Shown in pieces: positions 41,488 to 49,518 of a stretch of DNA of 64,000 bases. Position 1 is the first letter of the stretch; every line of letters starts with the position of its first letter. Made by a program: the position numbers and the translations under genes. Location of the stretch: contig NZ_JIAW01000029.1 of the NCBI RefSeq assembly GCF_000620625.1, positions 1 through 64,000 on the forward strand, given 5' to 3'. The notes beneath the pieces are model-generated. The model was not told the origin of the DNA and ran no database searches. It saw only the letters and a program-made list of their open reading frames with translations. The stretch comes from Mycobacterium sp. URHB0044. GTDB lineage: Bacteria > Actinomycetota > Actinomycetes > Mycobacteriales > Mycobacteriaceae.

Positions 41488-42356
41488 GAAACCTCCGCCT
41501 TCAGCGCGCGCGCCCGAGCCGCGGTGACGACCGTGGCCACCGCTCCGACGACGGCCGCGAAGATCAGTGTCTGCGCGGCGGCGGTGCCCATGTCGAAACT
41601 GCCCCGCAGGCCTGTCTGGTAGATCGCGTACGGCGACAGCGTGGTGGCGAAACCCGGTCCGCCGGAGGTGATTACGACGATCAGGTCGAACACCTTGTAG
41701 CCGATCACCAACTCGAGGACGACCACGGCCCACAGCGTAGGAGCGACGGCCGGCCAGACCACCGTGGTGAACGTCCGCCACGGGCTCGCGCCGTCGATGC
41801 GGGCCGACTCCAGCAGTTCGGGCCGCACCACGCCGAGCGCCGCGAACGAGATCAGCACGGCGAACGGCGTCCACTGCCAGACGTGGATCAACAGGATCAC
41901 CAGAAAGGCGCCGACACCGGAACCCAGCGGATTGAACCCTCCGAGGCCGATCGCCGAGAACACCTGCGCGAAGCCACCGCCGACCGGTGCCAGCAGCAGT
42001 TTCCACGCCACCCCGATGAGAACCGGCGCGGTCACCAACGGCAGCAGCAACAGCGCACCGACGACGCCGAAGTTGGTGCCGCGGGCGCGCAGCAGCGCGG
42101 CGACGGCCAGACCCAGCAGGGTGGTTGCACCGGCCGCCAGCACGGCGAACACCGTCGACCGCGCCAGCGACGGGACGAATGCCGGCGAGGCCAGGGCGGA
42201 GCTGAAGTTCTCGGCACCGGAGAAGCTGCGGAGCGGATGGGCCAGCGACGAATCCGTGATGGCCAGCGCGATCAGGTATCCCGTTGGGTAGACGAGGAAT
42301 AGCAGCAGCCCGGCCGCGGCAGGCAACGCCAGCCAGAGCGGGACGCGCCGGGTCAT
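41484..42356 (-). CDS. ABC transporter permease (MalF type)
   Basis: 290 residues, six predicted helices, with the EAA-like loop LLESARIDGASPWRTFTTVV. The ATG overlaps the stop of the binding-protein gene by 4 bp. Forms the channel with the MalG-type permease. Confidence 0.92.
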   Translation of the reverse strand: MTRRVPLWLALPAAAGLLLFLVYPTGYLIALAITDSSLAHPLRSFSGAENFSSALASPAFVPSLARSTVFAVLAAGATTLLGLAVAALLRARGTNFGVVGALLLLPLVTAPVLIGVAWKLLLAPVGGGFAQVFSAIGLGGFNPLGSGVGAFLVILLIHVWQWTPFAVLISFAALGVVRPELLESARIDGASPWRTFTTVVWPAVAPTLWAVVVLELVIGYKVFDLIVVITSGGPGFATTLSPYAIYQTGLRGSFDMGTAAAQTLIFAAVVGAVATVVTAARARALKAEVS

Positions 42357-43705
42357 GACAGGGATTGCTCCCAGCTGGCTTGCGCGTTGCCCAGCGACTG
42401 CTCCACGGTTTGGCTGCCTGCGATCGCGAGTGCGAGCTGATCGACCAGATCCTGCAGCAGCTTCGGTGCGCCGGCTTCCTTGGGCCACACCAGCGGTCGG
42501 CCACCGAGGCCCTGCCTGATCGGTCCGATCGCCTTGGTGACCACCTTGGCGTAGCCGTCGGCGTCCAGCACGGCGGCACGGATTGGGTCGATGCCCGCCC
42601 CAGCCGTCGACGACACGCTGAGGTTCTGGGCGGCCGCCGTGGCCCACGCCACGAACGCGGCGGCCGCGTCGGGGTTCTTCGCGGCGGTGGAGATGCCAAG
42701 CCCGAATCCGGCGTCCAGCGCGGTGCGTGGCGTCGTGTTCGTGCCCCCGACGGGCAGTGACACCGCGCCCCATCGCCCCGCGATCTTCGATGCCGTCGGA
42801 TCCTCCGCACGCAGCGCCATGTCGGTCCAGGTGTCCAGTAGCGCGCCCTGACCGGACAGGAACGCCGAGTTGGCCTGGTCGAAACCGATCTGCAACGGCG
42901 TGGGCAGCGCGGACGGCGCGACCGCCACCAGGTGCTTGGCCGCGGCGATCGCGGCATCGGAGGTCAGGGTCGGCTTGCCGTCGGCGTCGACCAGCTCGCC
43001 GCCGTAACCGGTGAGCCGATTGATGAACGAGCAGCCAAGGATCATCGGGACCTGCTGGCCGGACACGATCGCGCCGTATGCGGCGCCGCGGGCGTCGGTG
43101 GTGATCTTGGCCGATACCTCGTCGTAGTCGTCCCAGGTCTTCGGCGGTTCCACCTTGTAGCGGTCGAGCAGTTCGGCGTTGTAGAAGAGGATGTGGACGT
43201 CCCCGTCATACGGCAGGCCGTACCGCTTGCCGTCCAGCAGCGTGTACGGGTCGTAGATCGACGGTAGGTAGCCGCTGACATCGATCTTGTCCTTGTTGGT
43301 GTCGATCCACTCGGTCAGATCGGTGAGCGCGCCGGCATCGACGAGGTCACCAAGACCGAAGTAGAAGTAGTCGAAGACGTCGAATTCGCCGGTGCCGCTT
43401 TGCACGTCCAGGATCTGCTTGCTGGTGAGCTGGTCATACGGTGCGGCGGTCACGTCGAGATCGCCGCCCGATGCCGCCTTCCAGGCCGGCGCCAGCACGT
43501 CGCGGAACGACGTGACGTGCGGTTGGTTGACCAGCAGCTTGAGCGTGACGCCGTCGAACCTTCCCGACACCGGCGCGCTTCCCGCCAAGGCGTGAGTCGT
43601 CTCCGAGGAGCCGCAGGCCGCCAGCAGCGGGCCAAGGGCCGCAGCCCCGCCGGCCAGACCGATCAATTGCAGCGCGCGGCGTCGCGAGAACGCGGAGGTA
43701 GTCAC
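42353..43705 (-). CDS. ABC transporter solute-binding lipoprotein, Tat-type signal
   Basis: About 450 residues, family 1 extracellular solute-binding protein as for sugars and glycerophosphodiesters. The N-terminus has a twin-arginine motif (SRRRALQLIGLAGG) and a lipobox LLAAC with Cys31, so it is probably exported folded and lipid-anchored. The mature protein has YDQLTSKQILDVQSGTGEFD and YGLPYDGDVHILFYN typical of the fold. The GTG at 43705 is used because it gives a normal signal peptide; the frame is open further upstream without plausible sequence. Ligand unknown. Confidence 0.88.
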   Translation of the reverse strand: MTTSAFSRRRALQLIGLAGGAAALGPLLAACGSSETTHALAGSAPVSGRFDGVTLKLLVNQPHVTSFRDVLAPAWKAASGGDLDVTAAPYDQLTSKQILDVQSGTGEFDVFDYFYFGLGDLVDAGALTDLTEWIDTNKDKIDVSGYLPSIYDPYTLLDGKRYGLPYDGDVHILFYNAELLDRYKVEPPKTWDDYDEVSAKITTDARGAAYGAIVSGQQVPMILGCSFINRLTGYGGELVDADGKPTLTSDAAIAAAKHLVAVAPSALPTPLQIGFDQANSAFLSGQGALLDTWTDMALRAEDPTASKIAGRWGAVSLPVGGTNTTPRTALDAGFGLGISTAAKNPDAAAAFVAWATAAAQNLSVSSTAGAGIDPIRAAVLDADGYAKVVTKAIGPIRQGLGGRPLVWPKEAGAPKLLQDLVDQLALAIAGSQTVEQSLGNAQASWEQSLS

Positions 43706-43872
43706 GACTTCTGAAGCTATAAAGCCGCCGCCGGTCGGCGGTAGGTAAATACTCGTGGCGATCGCTACTGGTCGAGGACTCTCCAACGTGCGCTCGTGTG
43801 CCAGTTTTCGGCCGATTTTCGACCACCCGCGCACGTTCGCCAGCGGCAAACCGGGCGCGGTACCGTGGAGCA

Positions 43873-44262
43873 ATGTCCACTACACGGCGTAGGAGACCGG
43901 CGTTGATCGCGCTGGTGGTCCTCGCCGCTGCCGGCTGCCTCGGCCTGGCCTGGTGGCAGTGGACCCGCTACGAGTCCGCATCTGGCACGTTCCAGAACCT
44001 CGGCTACGCCCTGCAGTGGCCGATGTTCGCGGCGTTCTGCTTCTACGGCTACTACAAGTTCGTCCGCTACGAAGAGGCGCCGCCTGTGCCCGCAGCGAAG
44101 GACGAACAGACCGAGATCCCGGCCGGCCTGCTGCCCGAAAGACCCAAGCCCGCAACGCAAGCCGACAGCGATCCCGAGATTCGCGAGTACAACGCCTACC
44201 TGGCCGAGCTCGCCAAATCCGACGACACCTCGAAAACCCCTGACGACAGGACCAATCCATGA
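43873..44262 (+). CDS. lprD: LprD-like membrane or lipoprotein (Rv1343c-like)
   Basis: 129 residues. A basic N-terminus and helix RRRPALIALVVLAAAGC could be a lipobox signal with Cys22. A second helix (about 45-65: ALQWPMFAAFCFYGYYKFV) follows, then a charged tail rich in Pro, Asp and Glu. The match to mycobacterial LprD rests on the same neighbour (Rv1342c-like) and the same nearby rdgB-rph genes; function unknown. It overlaps the next gene by 4 bp. Confidence 0.75.
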   Translation: MSTTRRRRPALIALVVLAAAGCLGLAWWQWTRYESASGTFQNLGYALQWPMFAAFCFYGYYKFVRYEEAPPVPAAKDEQTEIPAGLLPERPKPATQADSDPEIREYNAYLAELAKSDDTSKTPDDRTNP

Positions 44263-44642
44263 GCAGCCCCGATCCCGAGGCCCCCGCCGAACGGCCGGAA
44301 GCCGCCGATCCTGCGCCCTCGACGTCGCAACGGGAGACCGTGCGCAAGGCCCTGCTCGGCTATCGCGTGCTGGCCTGGACCACGGGCATCTGGCTGATCG
44401 CGCTCTGCTACGAGATGGTGCTCAAGTACATCGTCAAGGTCGACGATCCGCCGAGCTGGATCGGGATCGTGCACGGCTGGGTCTACTTCGTCTACCTGCT
44501 GTTCACCGCGAACCTGGCGACCAAGGTGCGCTGGCCCATCCCGAAGACCATCGGCGTCCTATTGGCGGGCACCATCCCGCTGCTGGGCATCATCGTCGAG
44601 CATTTCCAGACGCGGAACATCAAGGCGCAGTTCGGCTTATAG
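44259..44642 (+). CDS. Conserved membrane protein, DUF3817 type (Rv1342c-like)
   Basis: 127 residues with three hydrophobic segments (about 27-50, 67-88, 94-113). The pattern RKALLGYRVLAWTTGIWLIA, VKVDDPPSWIGIVHGWVYFV and FTANLATKVRWP is that of DUF3817 proteins. Coupled to lprD by ATGA overlap. Its 3' end overlaps the convergent MFS gene by 6 bp. Function unknown. Confidence 0.83.
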   Translation: MSSPDPEAPAERPEAADPAPSTSQRETVRKALLGYRVLAWTTGIWLIALCYEMVLKYIVKVDDPPSWIGIVHGWVYFVYLLFTANLATKVRWPIPKTIGVLLAGTIPLLGIIVEHFQTRNIKAQFGL

Positions 44643-46415
44643 ACCCGTCGGCAGTGGCGTCGTCTGCACGTCGAATTCGGCGGCGCCCCGTCGGACACCG
44701 TAGGTGTCCCAGCCGTCGACCTCCCGCTGCCGGTAGAACCGATCGCGTCCATGCGGCGTCAGGTAGAACGCCGGCACGTCACCGCGCCTCGATCCGGTCG
44801 CCAACCCGTCGCGCAGCAGCCCGCTGACGTGCCTGCTGACGGTCGACACCTCCGCCCCGAACGTGGCGGCCAATTGCCCGAGAGTCAGCCCATCCCCACG
44901 GTCGAGCCGGCTGCACACCAGGTAGGCGCTGGGGTCCAGCCGCGTAACGGTGTCCGGCTGCATGCGCTCGGCGGCGAAGTCCTCCACCACAGCGTCCAAT
45001 GGCTCGTCCGACACCGCTCGCGCGGTGGGAATCGTCAGGGCCAGCACCGCCCCGACACCCGCGGCTCCCGCGGCCACCAGCAACGCGATGCGGAAGGCAT
45101 CGAAGGTGGGGAACTCGGCACCCACGACCGTCATCGTCAGCCCGGCCAGAATCGCGGCCATGACGGCGCTGGAGATCGACGTGCCCAGCGAGCGTGCCAG
45201 CGCGTTGATCCCGTTCGCCGCCGCCGTCTCGGACATGGGCACGGCCGCGTTGATCAGCGCGGGCATCGACGCGAACGCGAACCCCACACCGATGCTGACC
45301 AGCACGTTGAGCACCAGCACCCGCGGCGCGCTGTCGAGCAACCACAGCCCGCCGACGTATCCACCGCCGATGATCGCGCAACCCATGAACAGCGTGTACT
45401 TGGGCCCGAACCGACCTGCGATCCTGGCCGCGATCGGTGCCGCCAGCATCATCGCCAGCCCGCCGGGCGCCAGCCACAGACCGGCGTGCAGCATCGACTG
45501 GCCCAGGCCGTAGCCCGTCTGGGTCGGCATCTCGAGCACCTGCGGCGCGATCAGCGACAGGGCGAACATCGAGAAGCCGACGCCGATCGACGCGACGTTC
45601 GTGGTCAGCACTGGGCGGCGCACGGTGGTGCGCAGGTCGACGATCGGCGACTCGATGCGCAGCTGCCAGGTCGCGAACAACGCGAAGATCATCAGCGACG
45701 CGCCGAACATGCCCAGCGTCTGCGCCGACGTCCACCCCCAGCCGTTGCCCTTGGTGATGCCGAGCAACAGCGTGACCAGCCCGCCCGCCAGCAGGATCGC
45801 GCCAAGCGGATCGAACCGGTCCGACGACGATGCGGGCACCGCAGGCACCATGAACGCGAACAGCAGCAGCGACGCGACGCCAAGGGCGGCCGCGAACCAG
45901 AACAACGCGTGCCAGCTGAACTGTTGGGCGATGGCCGCAGACAGCGGCAGGCCAAGTGCACCACCCACACCCAACGACGCGCTCATCAAACCCATTGCGC
46001 TACCGACGCGTTCGGCGGGCACCGACGCCCGCAGCACGCTGATGCCCAGCGGAATGATGGGCAGCGCCAGACCCTGCAGACCGCGTCCGATGACGAACGG
46101 AATCAGTGAGCTGGTCGTCGCCGCGATCAGCGAACCGGCGGTCAGCACCACCGCGCACGCGATGAGAATTGGCTTGGGGCCATACATGTCACCCAAACGG
46201 CCGAACACGGGCGTCGCGACCGCCGCGGTCAACAACGTCGCCGTGATGGCCCACGACGCGTTGGACGGGCTGGCGTTCAACAACTTCGGCAGTTCGGGGA
46301 TCAGCGGGATGATCAGCGTCTGCATCAAAGACACACTGATGCCCGCCGCCGACAACACGGCGACGAGGATGCCGGGATGAGGCGGCCGGGTGGGCGCCGA
46401 ACCTGGCGTACCCAT
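44637..46415 (-). CDS. MFS transporter fused to a C-terminal winged-helix (MarR-like) domain
   Basis: About 592 residues. Residues 1 to about 465 are an EmrB/QacA-type DHA2 transporter with about 14 helices (PLIPELPKLLNASPSNASW, FGRLGDMYGPKPILI, GVGGALGLPLSAAIA). After a hydrophilic joint, residues about 490-592 read as a winged HTH: SAYLVCSRLDRGDGLTLGQL, then TFGAEVSTVSRHVSGLLRDG, then a wing with DVPAFYLTPHGRDRFY. This puts a MarR-like DNA-binding or sensory domain on the cytoplasmic end of an efflux pump. It is not part of the M. tuberculosis gene order here, so it is an insertion. A GTG 12 bp upstream is an alternative start. Confidence 0.88.
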   Translation of the reverse strand: MGTPGSAPTRPPHPGILVAVLSAAGISVSLMQTLIIPLIPELPKLLNASPSNASWAITATLLTAAVATPVFGRLGDMYGPKPILIACAVVLTAGSLIAATTSSLIPFVIGRGLQGLALPIIPLGISVLRASVPAERVGSAMGLMSASLGVGGALGLPLSAAIAQQFSWHALFWFAAALGVASLLLFAFMVPAVPASSSDRFDPLGAILLAGGLVTLLLGITKGNGWGWTSAQTLGMFGASLMIFALFATWQLRIESPIVDLRTTVRRPVLTTNVASIGVGFSMFALSLIAPQVLEMPTQTGYGLGQSMLHAGLWLAPGGLAMMLAAPIAARIAGRFGPKYTLFMGCAIIGGGYVGGLWLLDSAPRVLVLNVLVSIGVGFAFASMPALINAAVPMSETAAANGINALARSLGTSISSAVMAAILAGLTMTVVGAEFPTFDAFRIALLVAAGAAGVGAVLALTIPTARAVSDEPLDAVVEDFAAERMQPDTVTRLDPSAYLVCSRLDRGDGLTLGQLAATFGAEVSTVSRHVSGLLRDGLATGSRRGDVPAFYLTPHGRDRFYRQREVDGWDTYGVRRGAAEFDVQTTPLPTGL

Positions 46416-46456
46416 CTGATGACCCACGCCGCGACACTACACGTTAGTTACGCTAG

Positions 46457-46467
46457 GCAAAATTTGC
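46457..46467. promoter_or_regulatory. Small inverted repeat upstream of the MFS-winged-helix gene
   Basis: GCAAA-A-TTTGC is the only AT-rich dyad in the 60 bp between rdgB and the MFS gene. It could be the binding site of the transporter's own winged-helix domain or another regulator; the evidence is weak. Confidence 0.3.
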
Positions 46468-46475
46468 TGCCGCGG

Positions 46476-47081
46476 TCAGGACGCGGTCAGCGCGCGCAGC
46501 GCAGGCACCAGGAGCGCCAACGCGCGTCCCCGGTGCGACGCCGCGTCCTTCTCCTCCGGGGTCAGTTCGGCCGCCGAGCGGGACGAGCCGAGCGGGACGA
46601 AGATCGGGTCGTAGCCGAAGCCGCCGTTCCCCCGCGGCTCACGCGCCACGACGCCCGGCCACTCCCCCCGCACCACGGTCTCGCCGGCCGACGACACCAA
46701 GGCACACGCCGACACGAACGCCGCACCGCGCCGCGAGTCGGGGAAGTCGCTCAGTTGCGCCAACACCAGCCGTAGATTCGCCTCGTCGTCACCGTGCGCA
46801 CCGGCCCAGCGCGCGGACAACACACCCGGCATGCCGTTCAACGCGTCCACGGCGATTCCGGAGTCGTCCGCCACGGCGGGCACACCGGTCGCGCGGAACG
46901 CGTCGCGCGCCTTGGCCGCCGCGTTCTCCTCGAACGTCGCACCGGTCTCCGGCGCTTCGTCGAAGGCCGCGACGTCGTCGAGCGACAGCAGCCGCAGACC
47001 GGACACCCCCGCCGCGTCGAGCACCCGGCGAAGTTCAGCCAGCTTCTTGGGATTGCGGCTGGCGACCAGCAGATCGGTCAG
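46476..47081 (-). CDS. rdgB: RdgB/HAM1 dITP/XTP pyrophosphatase, apparent CTG start
   Basis: About 201 residues. It removes non-canonical purine nucleoside triphosphates (dITP, XTP). The conserved N-terminal substrate loop LLVASRNPKKLAELRRVLDA is encoded upstream of the first ATG/GTG-type start in the frame (47024). The only candidate giving a normal N-terminus is CTG at 47081, which overlaps the rph stop as CTGA. No ATG, GTG or TTG occurs in this frame through at least the last 20 codons of rph. Other motifs: VADDSGIAVDALNGMPGV and GNGGFGYDPIF. The rest of the frame is intact. Confidence 0.87.
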   Translation of the reverse strand: MTDLLVASRNPKKLAELRRVLDAAGVSGLRLLSLDDVAAFDEAPETGATFEENAAAKARDAFRATGVPAVADDSGIAVDALNGMPGVLSARWAGAHGDDEANLRLVLAQLSDFPDSRRGAAFVSACALVSSAGETVVRGEWPGVVAREPRGNGGFGYDPIFVPLGSSRSAAELTPEEKDAASHRGRALALLVPALRALTAS

Positions 47082-47860
47082 CTTCCGAACGCCTTCTTGC
47101 CGGGCGTGGTCGGCTCGGGCAGCACACCGGGGTACGGCAGCTCCAACGCCGCACGCTGAATCTCGAACAGTTGCTCGGTCGCGACGAGCGCCAAGTCGAG
47201 CATCTTGTCCAGCGTCGAGCGCGGGAACGTCGCACCCTCACCCGTGCCCTGGATCTCGACGAGCGTGCCGGTGTCGGTGGCGACGACGTTCATGTCCACC
47301 TCGGCGCGCGAGTCCTCGGTGTAGGGCAGATCGACGCGCACCCGGCCGTCGACCACGCCGACGGACACCGCGGCGATCGCGCACGACAGCGGCCGCGGAT
47401 CGGACAGCCGTCCTGCGGCGGATAGGTACGTGATGGCGTCGGCCAACGCGACGTAGGCGCCGGTGATGGCTGCCGTGCGGGTGCCGCCGTCGGCCTGCAG
47501 CACGTCGCAGTCGATCGCGATGGTGTTCTCGCCGAGCGCACCGAGGTCGATGCACGCACGCAGCGAGCGGCCGACCAGCCTGCTGATCTCCTGCGTGCGC
47601 CCGCCGACGCGGCCCTTGACCGATTCGCGGTCCGACCGGTCGTGGGTGGCGGCGGGCAGCATCGCGTACTCGGCGGTGAGCCAGCCCTGACCGGACCCCT
47701 TACGCCAGCGCGGGACGCCCTCGGTGACGCTGGCCGCGCACATGACCCGGGTTTGCCCGAACTCCACCAGCACCGATCCGGCGGGATGGGAGGTGAAGCC
47801 GCGGGTGATGGTTACCGGTCTCAACTCGTCGTCGAGGCGGCCGTCTTCTCGTCTGGACAC
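47078..47860 (-). CDS. rph: Ribonuclease PH
   Basis: 260 residues. Trims tRNA 3' ends using phosphate. Motifs: RPVTITRGFTSHPAGSVLVE, ATHDRSDRESVKGRVGGRTQ (phosphate-binding Arg), DCDVLQADGGTRTAAITGAY and AEVDMNVVATDTG. It lies in the conserved Rv1339-rph-rdgB order and overlaps rdgB by 4 bp. Confidence 0.96.
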   Translation of the reverse strand: MSRREDGRLDDELRPVTITRGFTSHPAGSVLVEFGQTRVMCAASVTEGVPRWRKGSGQGWLTAEYAMLPAATHDRSDRESVKGRVGGRTQEISRLVGRSLRACIDLGALGENTIAIDCDVLQADGGTRTAAITGAYVALADAITYLSAAGRLSDPRPLSCAIAAVSVGVVDGRVRVDLPYTEDSRAEVDMNVVATDTGTLVEIQGTGEGATFPRSTLDKMLDLALVATEQLFEIQRAALELPYPGVLPEPTTPGKKAFGS

Positions 47861-47887
47861 CCGGCAACCCTAACGGGCAGCTCTGAC

Positions 47888-48661
47888 TCAGTGATGCGCG
47901 ACGTCGAACGTCTCGTTGCAGACCACCGCGTGCACGGGACCGTCGAACTCGGCCTTCGCCTCGCTGATCACGTCCTCGCGGGAGGTCCACGGCGGAATGT
48001 GGGTCAAGAGCAGTTCACGGACGCCGGCCTTCTTGGCGGCGCGACCGGCCTCGGTGCCGGACAGGTGCAGCTTCGGCGGGCGGTCGGCAGCGTGGGTCCA
48101 GGACGCCTCGCACAGAAACGCGTCCGCGCCGCGCGCGAGTTCGACCAACGCGTCGCAGTAGCCGGTGTCGCCGCTGTAGACGAACGTCGCACCGGACGGG
48201 TCGGTGATCCGCATGCCGTAGGACTCCGTCGGATGGCAGACCAGCCGCGGCAGCACGGACAGGCCGCCGATGGCGACCGGCTGATTGTCGGTCCAGTTGC
48301 GGACGTCGAAGATGTCGGAGAAGTCGTCGATCTCGCGGCCCTCTGGCGAGGATGCCGCGCCGAGACGCTCCCAGGTGTTCGCGGGCCCGTACATCAGGGC
48401 GCGTCCCTTGGGCGGGTTCGGATGGTAGCGGCGCCAGACGAACAGCCCGGGGAGATCCAGGCAGTGGTCGGCATGGAGGTGCGAGAGCAGGACGTTCACG
48501 GTGCCGGGATCGGCGTGGCGCTGCAGGGCGCCGAGCACGCCGCCGCCGAAGTCGATCACCAGCGGTGGTGTATCGGGTGCAGTCACCAAATATCCGGAAG
48601 CTGGCGAATCGGGACCGACCACACTGCCGGAGCATCCCAGTACGGTGATTCGCACGCTCAC
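47888..48661 (-). CDS. Metallo-beta-lactamase-fold hydrolase (Rv1339-like, cyclic-nucleotide phosphodiesterase candidate)
   Basis: 257 residues. The zinc motif LSHLHADHCLDL (about 59-70) is clear; further His and Asp ligands lie in VYSGDTGYCD and LLTHIPPW. The N-terminus is VRITVLGCSGSVVGPDSPAS. M. tuberculosis Rv1339 has been reported as an atypical class II cAMP phosphodiesterase; the assignment here rests on domain and synteny with rph-rdgB. The gap to rph is 27 bp, so the three genes probably form one transcript. Confidence 0.9.
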   Translation of the reverse strand: MSVRITVLGCSGSVVGPDSPASGYLVTAPDTPPLVIDFGGGVLGALQRHADPGTVNVLLSHLHADHCLDLPGLFVWRRYHPNPPKGRALMYGPANTWERLGAASSPEGREIDDFSDIFDVRNWTDNQPVAIGGLSVLPRLVCHPTESYGMRITDPSGATFVYSGDTGYCDALVELARGADAFLCEASWTHAADRPPKLHLSGTEAGRAAKKAGVRELLLTHIPPWTSREDVISEAKAEFDGPVHAVVCNETFDVAHH

Positions 48662-48832
48662 TAGCTTGCCATGCCCGATCTTGCTTGCACGAAAACATCA
48701 GTGCTTTCCGCGGCGAGTTTCATTCTCCCGCCATGACGTGACGCCCCACCTGCGGCGACGGTGATGGAGGCGCTAAACGCAACTGGGCGGGAATGTGGCG
48801 GACGCCTCACTTCAGCAAAGCGCCGTCAGCAG

Positions 48833-49495
48833 TCAGTACGACAGCTGCGACGACGGACCGGTCTTGCGCTTCTCACGGGCCTTGCGTTCCGGCCCGGACA
48901 GCAGGTAGGCAGCCAACACACCGGCGACGGCACCGCAGAAGTGGCCCTGCCACGACACCCCGAAGGTGCCGGGCAGCACGCCGAGCAGGACACCGCCGTA
49001 GACGAACAGCACGATGATCCCCACGACGATCTCCCACACCTTGCGGGTGAAGAAGCCGAACACGATGAGGAACGTCAGCCAGCCGAAGATCAGCCCCGAC
49101 GCTCCGATGTGGTTGGTCTCGATCCCTGGCGGCGCTCCGGTGTTGCCGATCAGCCAGGTGCCGAAGCCGCCGAGGATCCAGATGATCGCGGTGGCGTAGA
49201 TGAAGCGGGACAGCCCGGCCAGCGTCATCAGGAAACCCAGCACCAGCGCGGGCCCGGTGTTGGCGACCAGGTGCGCCCAGTTCGCGTGCAGCAGCGGCGC
49301 GAAGATGATGCCCGTCAGTCCGTCGGTCTCCAGCGGCCGAATGCCGTTCTGGTCCAAGCGATGTCCGGTCAGGTTGTCCCAGATCTCGACGACGTAGAGC
49401 AGTGCGACGAAGCTGACGACGGTGGCGCCGCCGATCATCCACGTCGGTCGTTTCTTCGGCGCGGGTGTCGCGGAGTATCCGAGCGGTTGATTCAC
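48833..49495 (-). CDS. Rhomboid-family intramembrane serine protease (Rv1337-like)
   Basis: 220 residues, six or seven helices. Catalytic Ser in NHIGASGLIFGWL, catalytic His in WQGHFCGAVAG, and HANWAHLVANTGP matches the H-x-x-x-N oxyanion region. It cleaves membrane proteins within the bilayer. The GTG start overlaps an 8-codon frame that itself overlaps cysM. It is the last gene of the clpS-to-cysM operon; the usual next gene, murI, is missing. Confidence 0.9.
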   Translation of the reverse strand: MNQPLGYSATPAPKKRPTWMIGGATVVSFVALLYVVEIWDNLTGHRLDQNGIRPLETDGLTGIIFAPLLHANWAHLVANTGPALVLGFLMTLAGLSRFIYATAIIWILGGFGTWLIGNTGAPPGIETNHIGASGLIFGWLTFLIVFGFFTRKVWEIVVGIIVLFVYGGVLLGVLPGTFGVSWQGHFCGAVAGVLAAYLLSGPERKAREKRKTGPSSQLSY

Positions 49496-49518
49496 GCGCG
49501 ATCCGCCTTGCCTGTCAT
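49492..49518 (-). CDS. 8-residue coupling ORF between cysM and rhomboid (tentative)
   Basis: ATG overlaps the cysM stop (ATGA) and a frame MTGKADRA ends in TGA, overlapping the rhomboid GTG (GTGA). It may hand ribosomes from cysM to the rhomboid gene. It could equally be chance in a 20-bp gap. Confidence 0.25.
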   Translation of the reverse strand: MTGKADRA

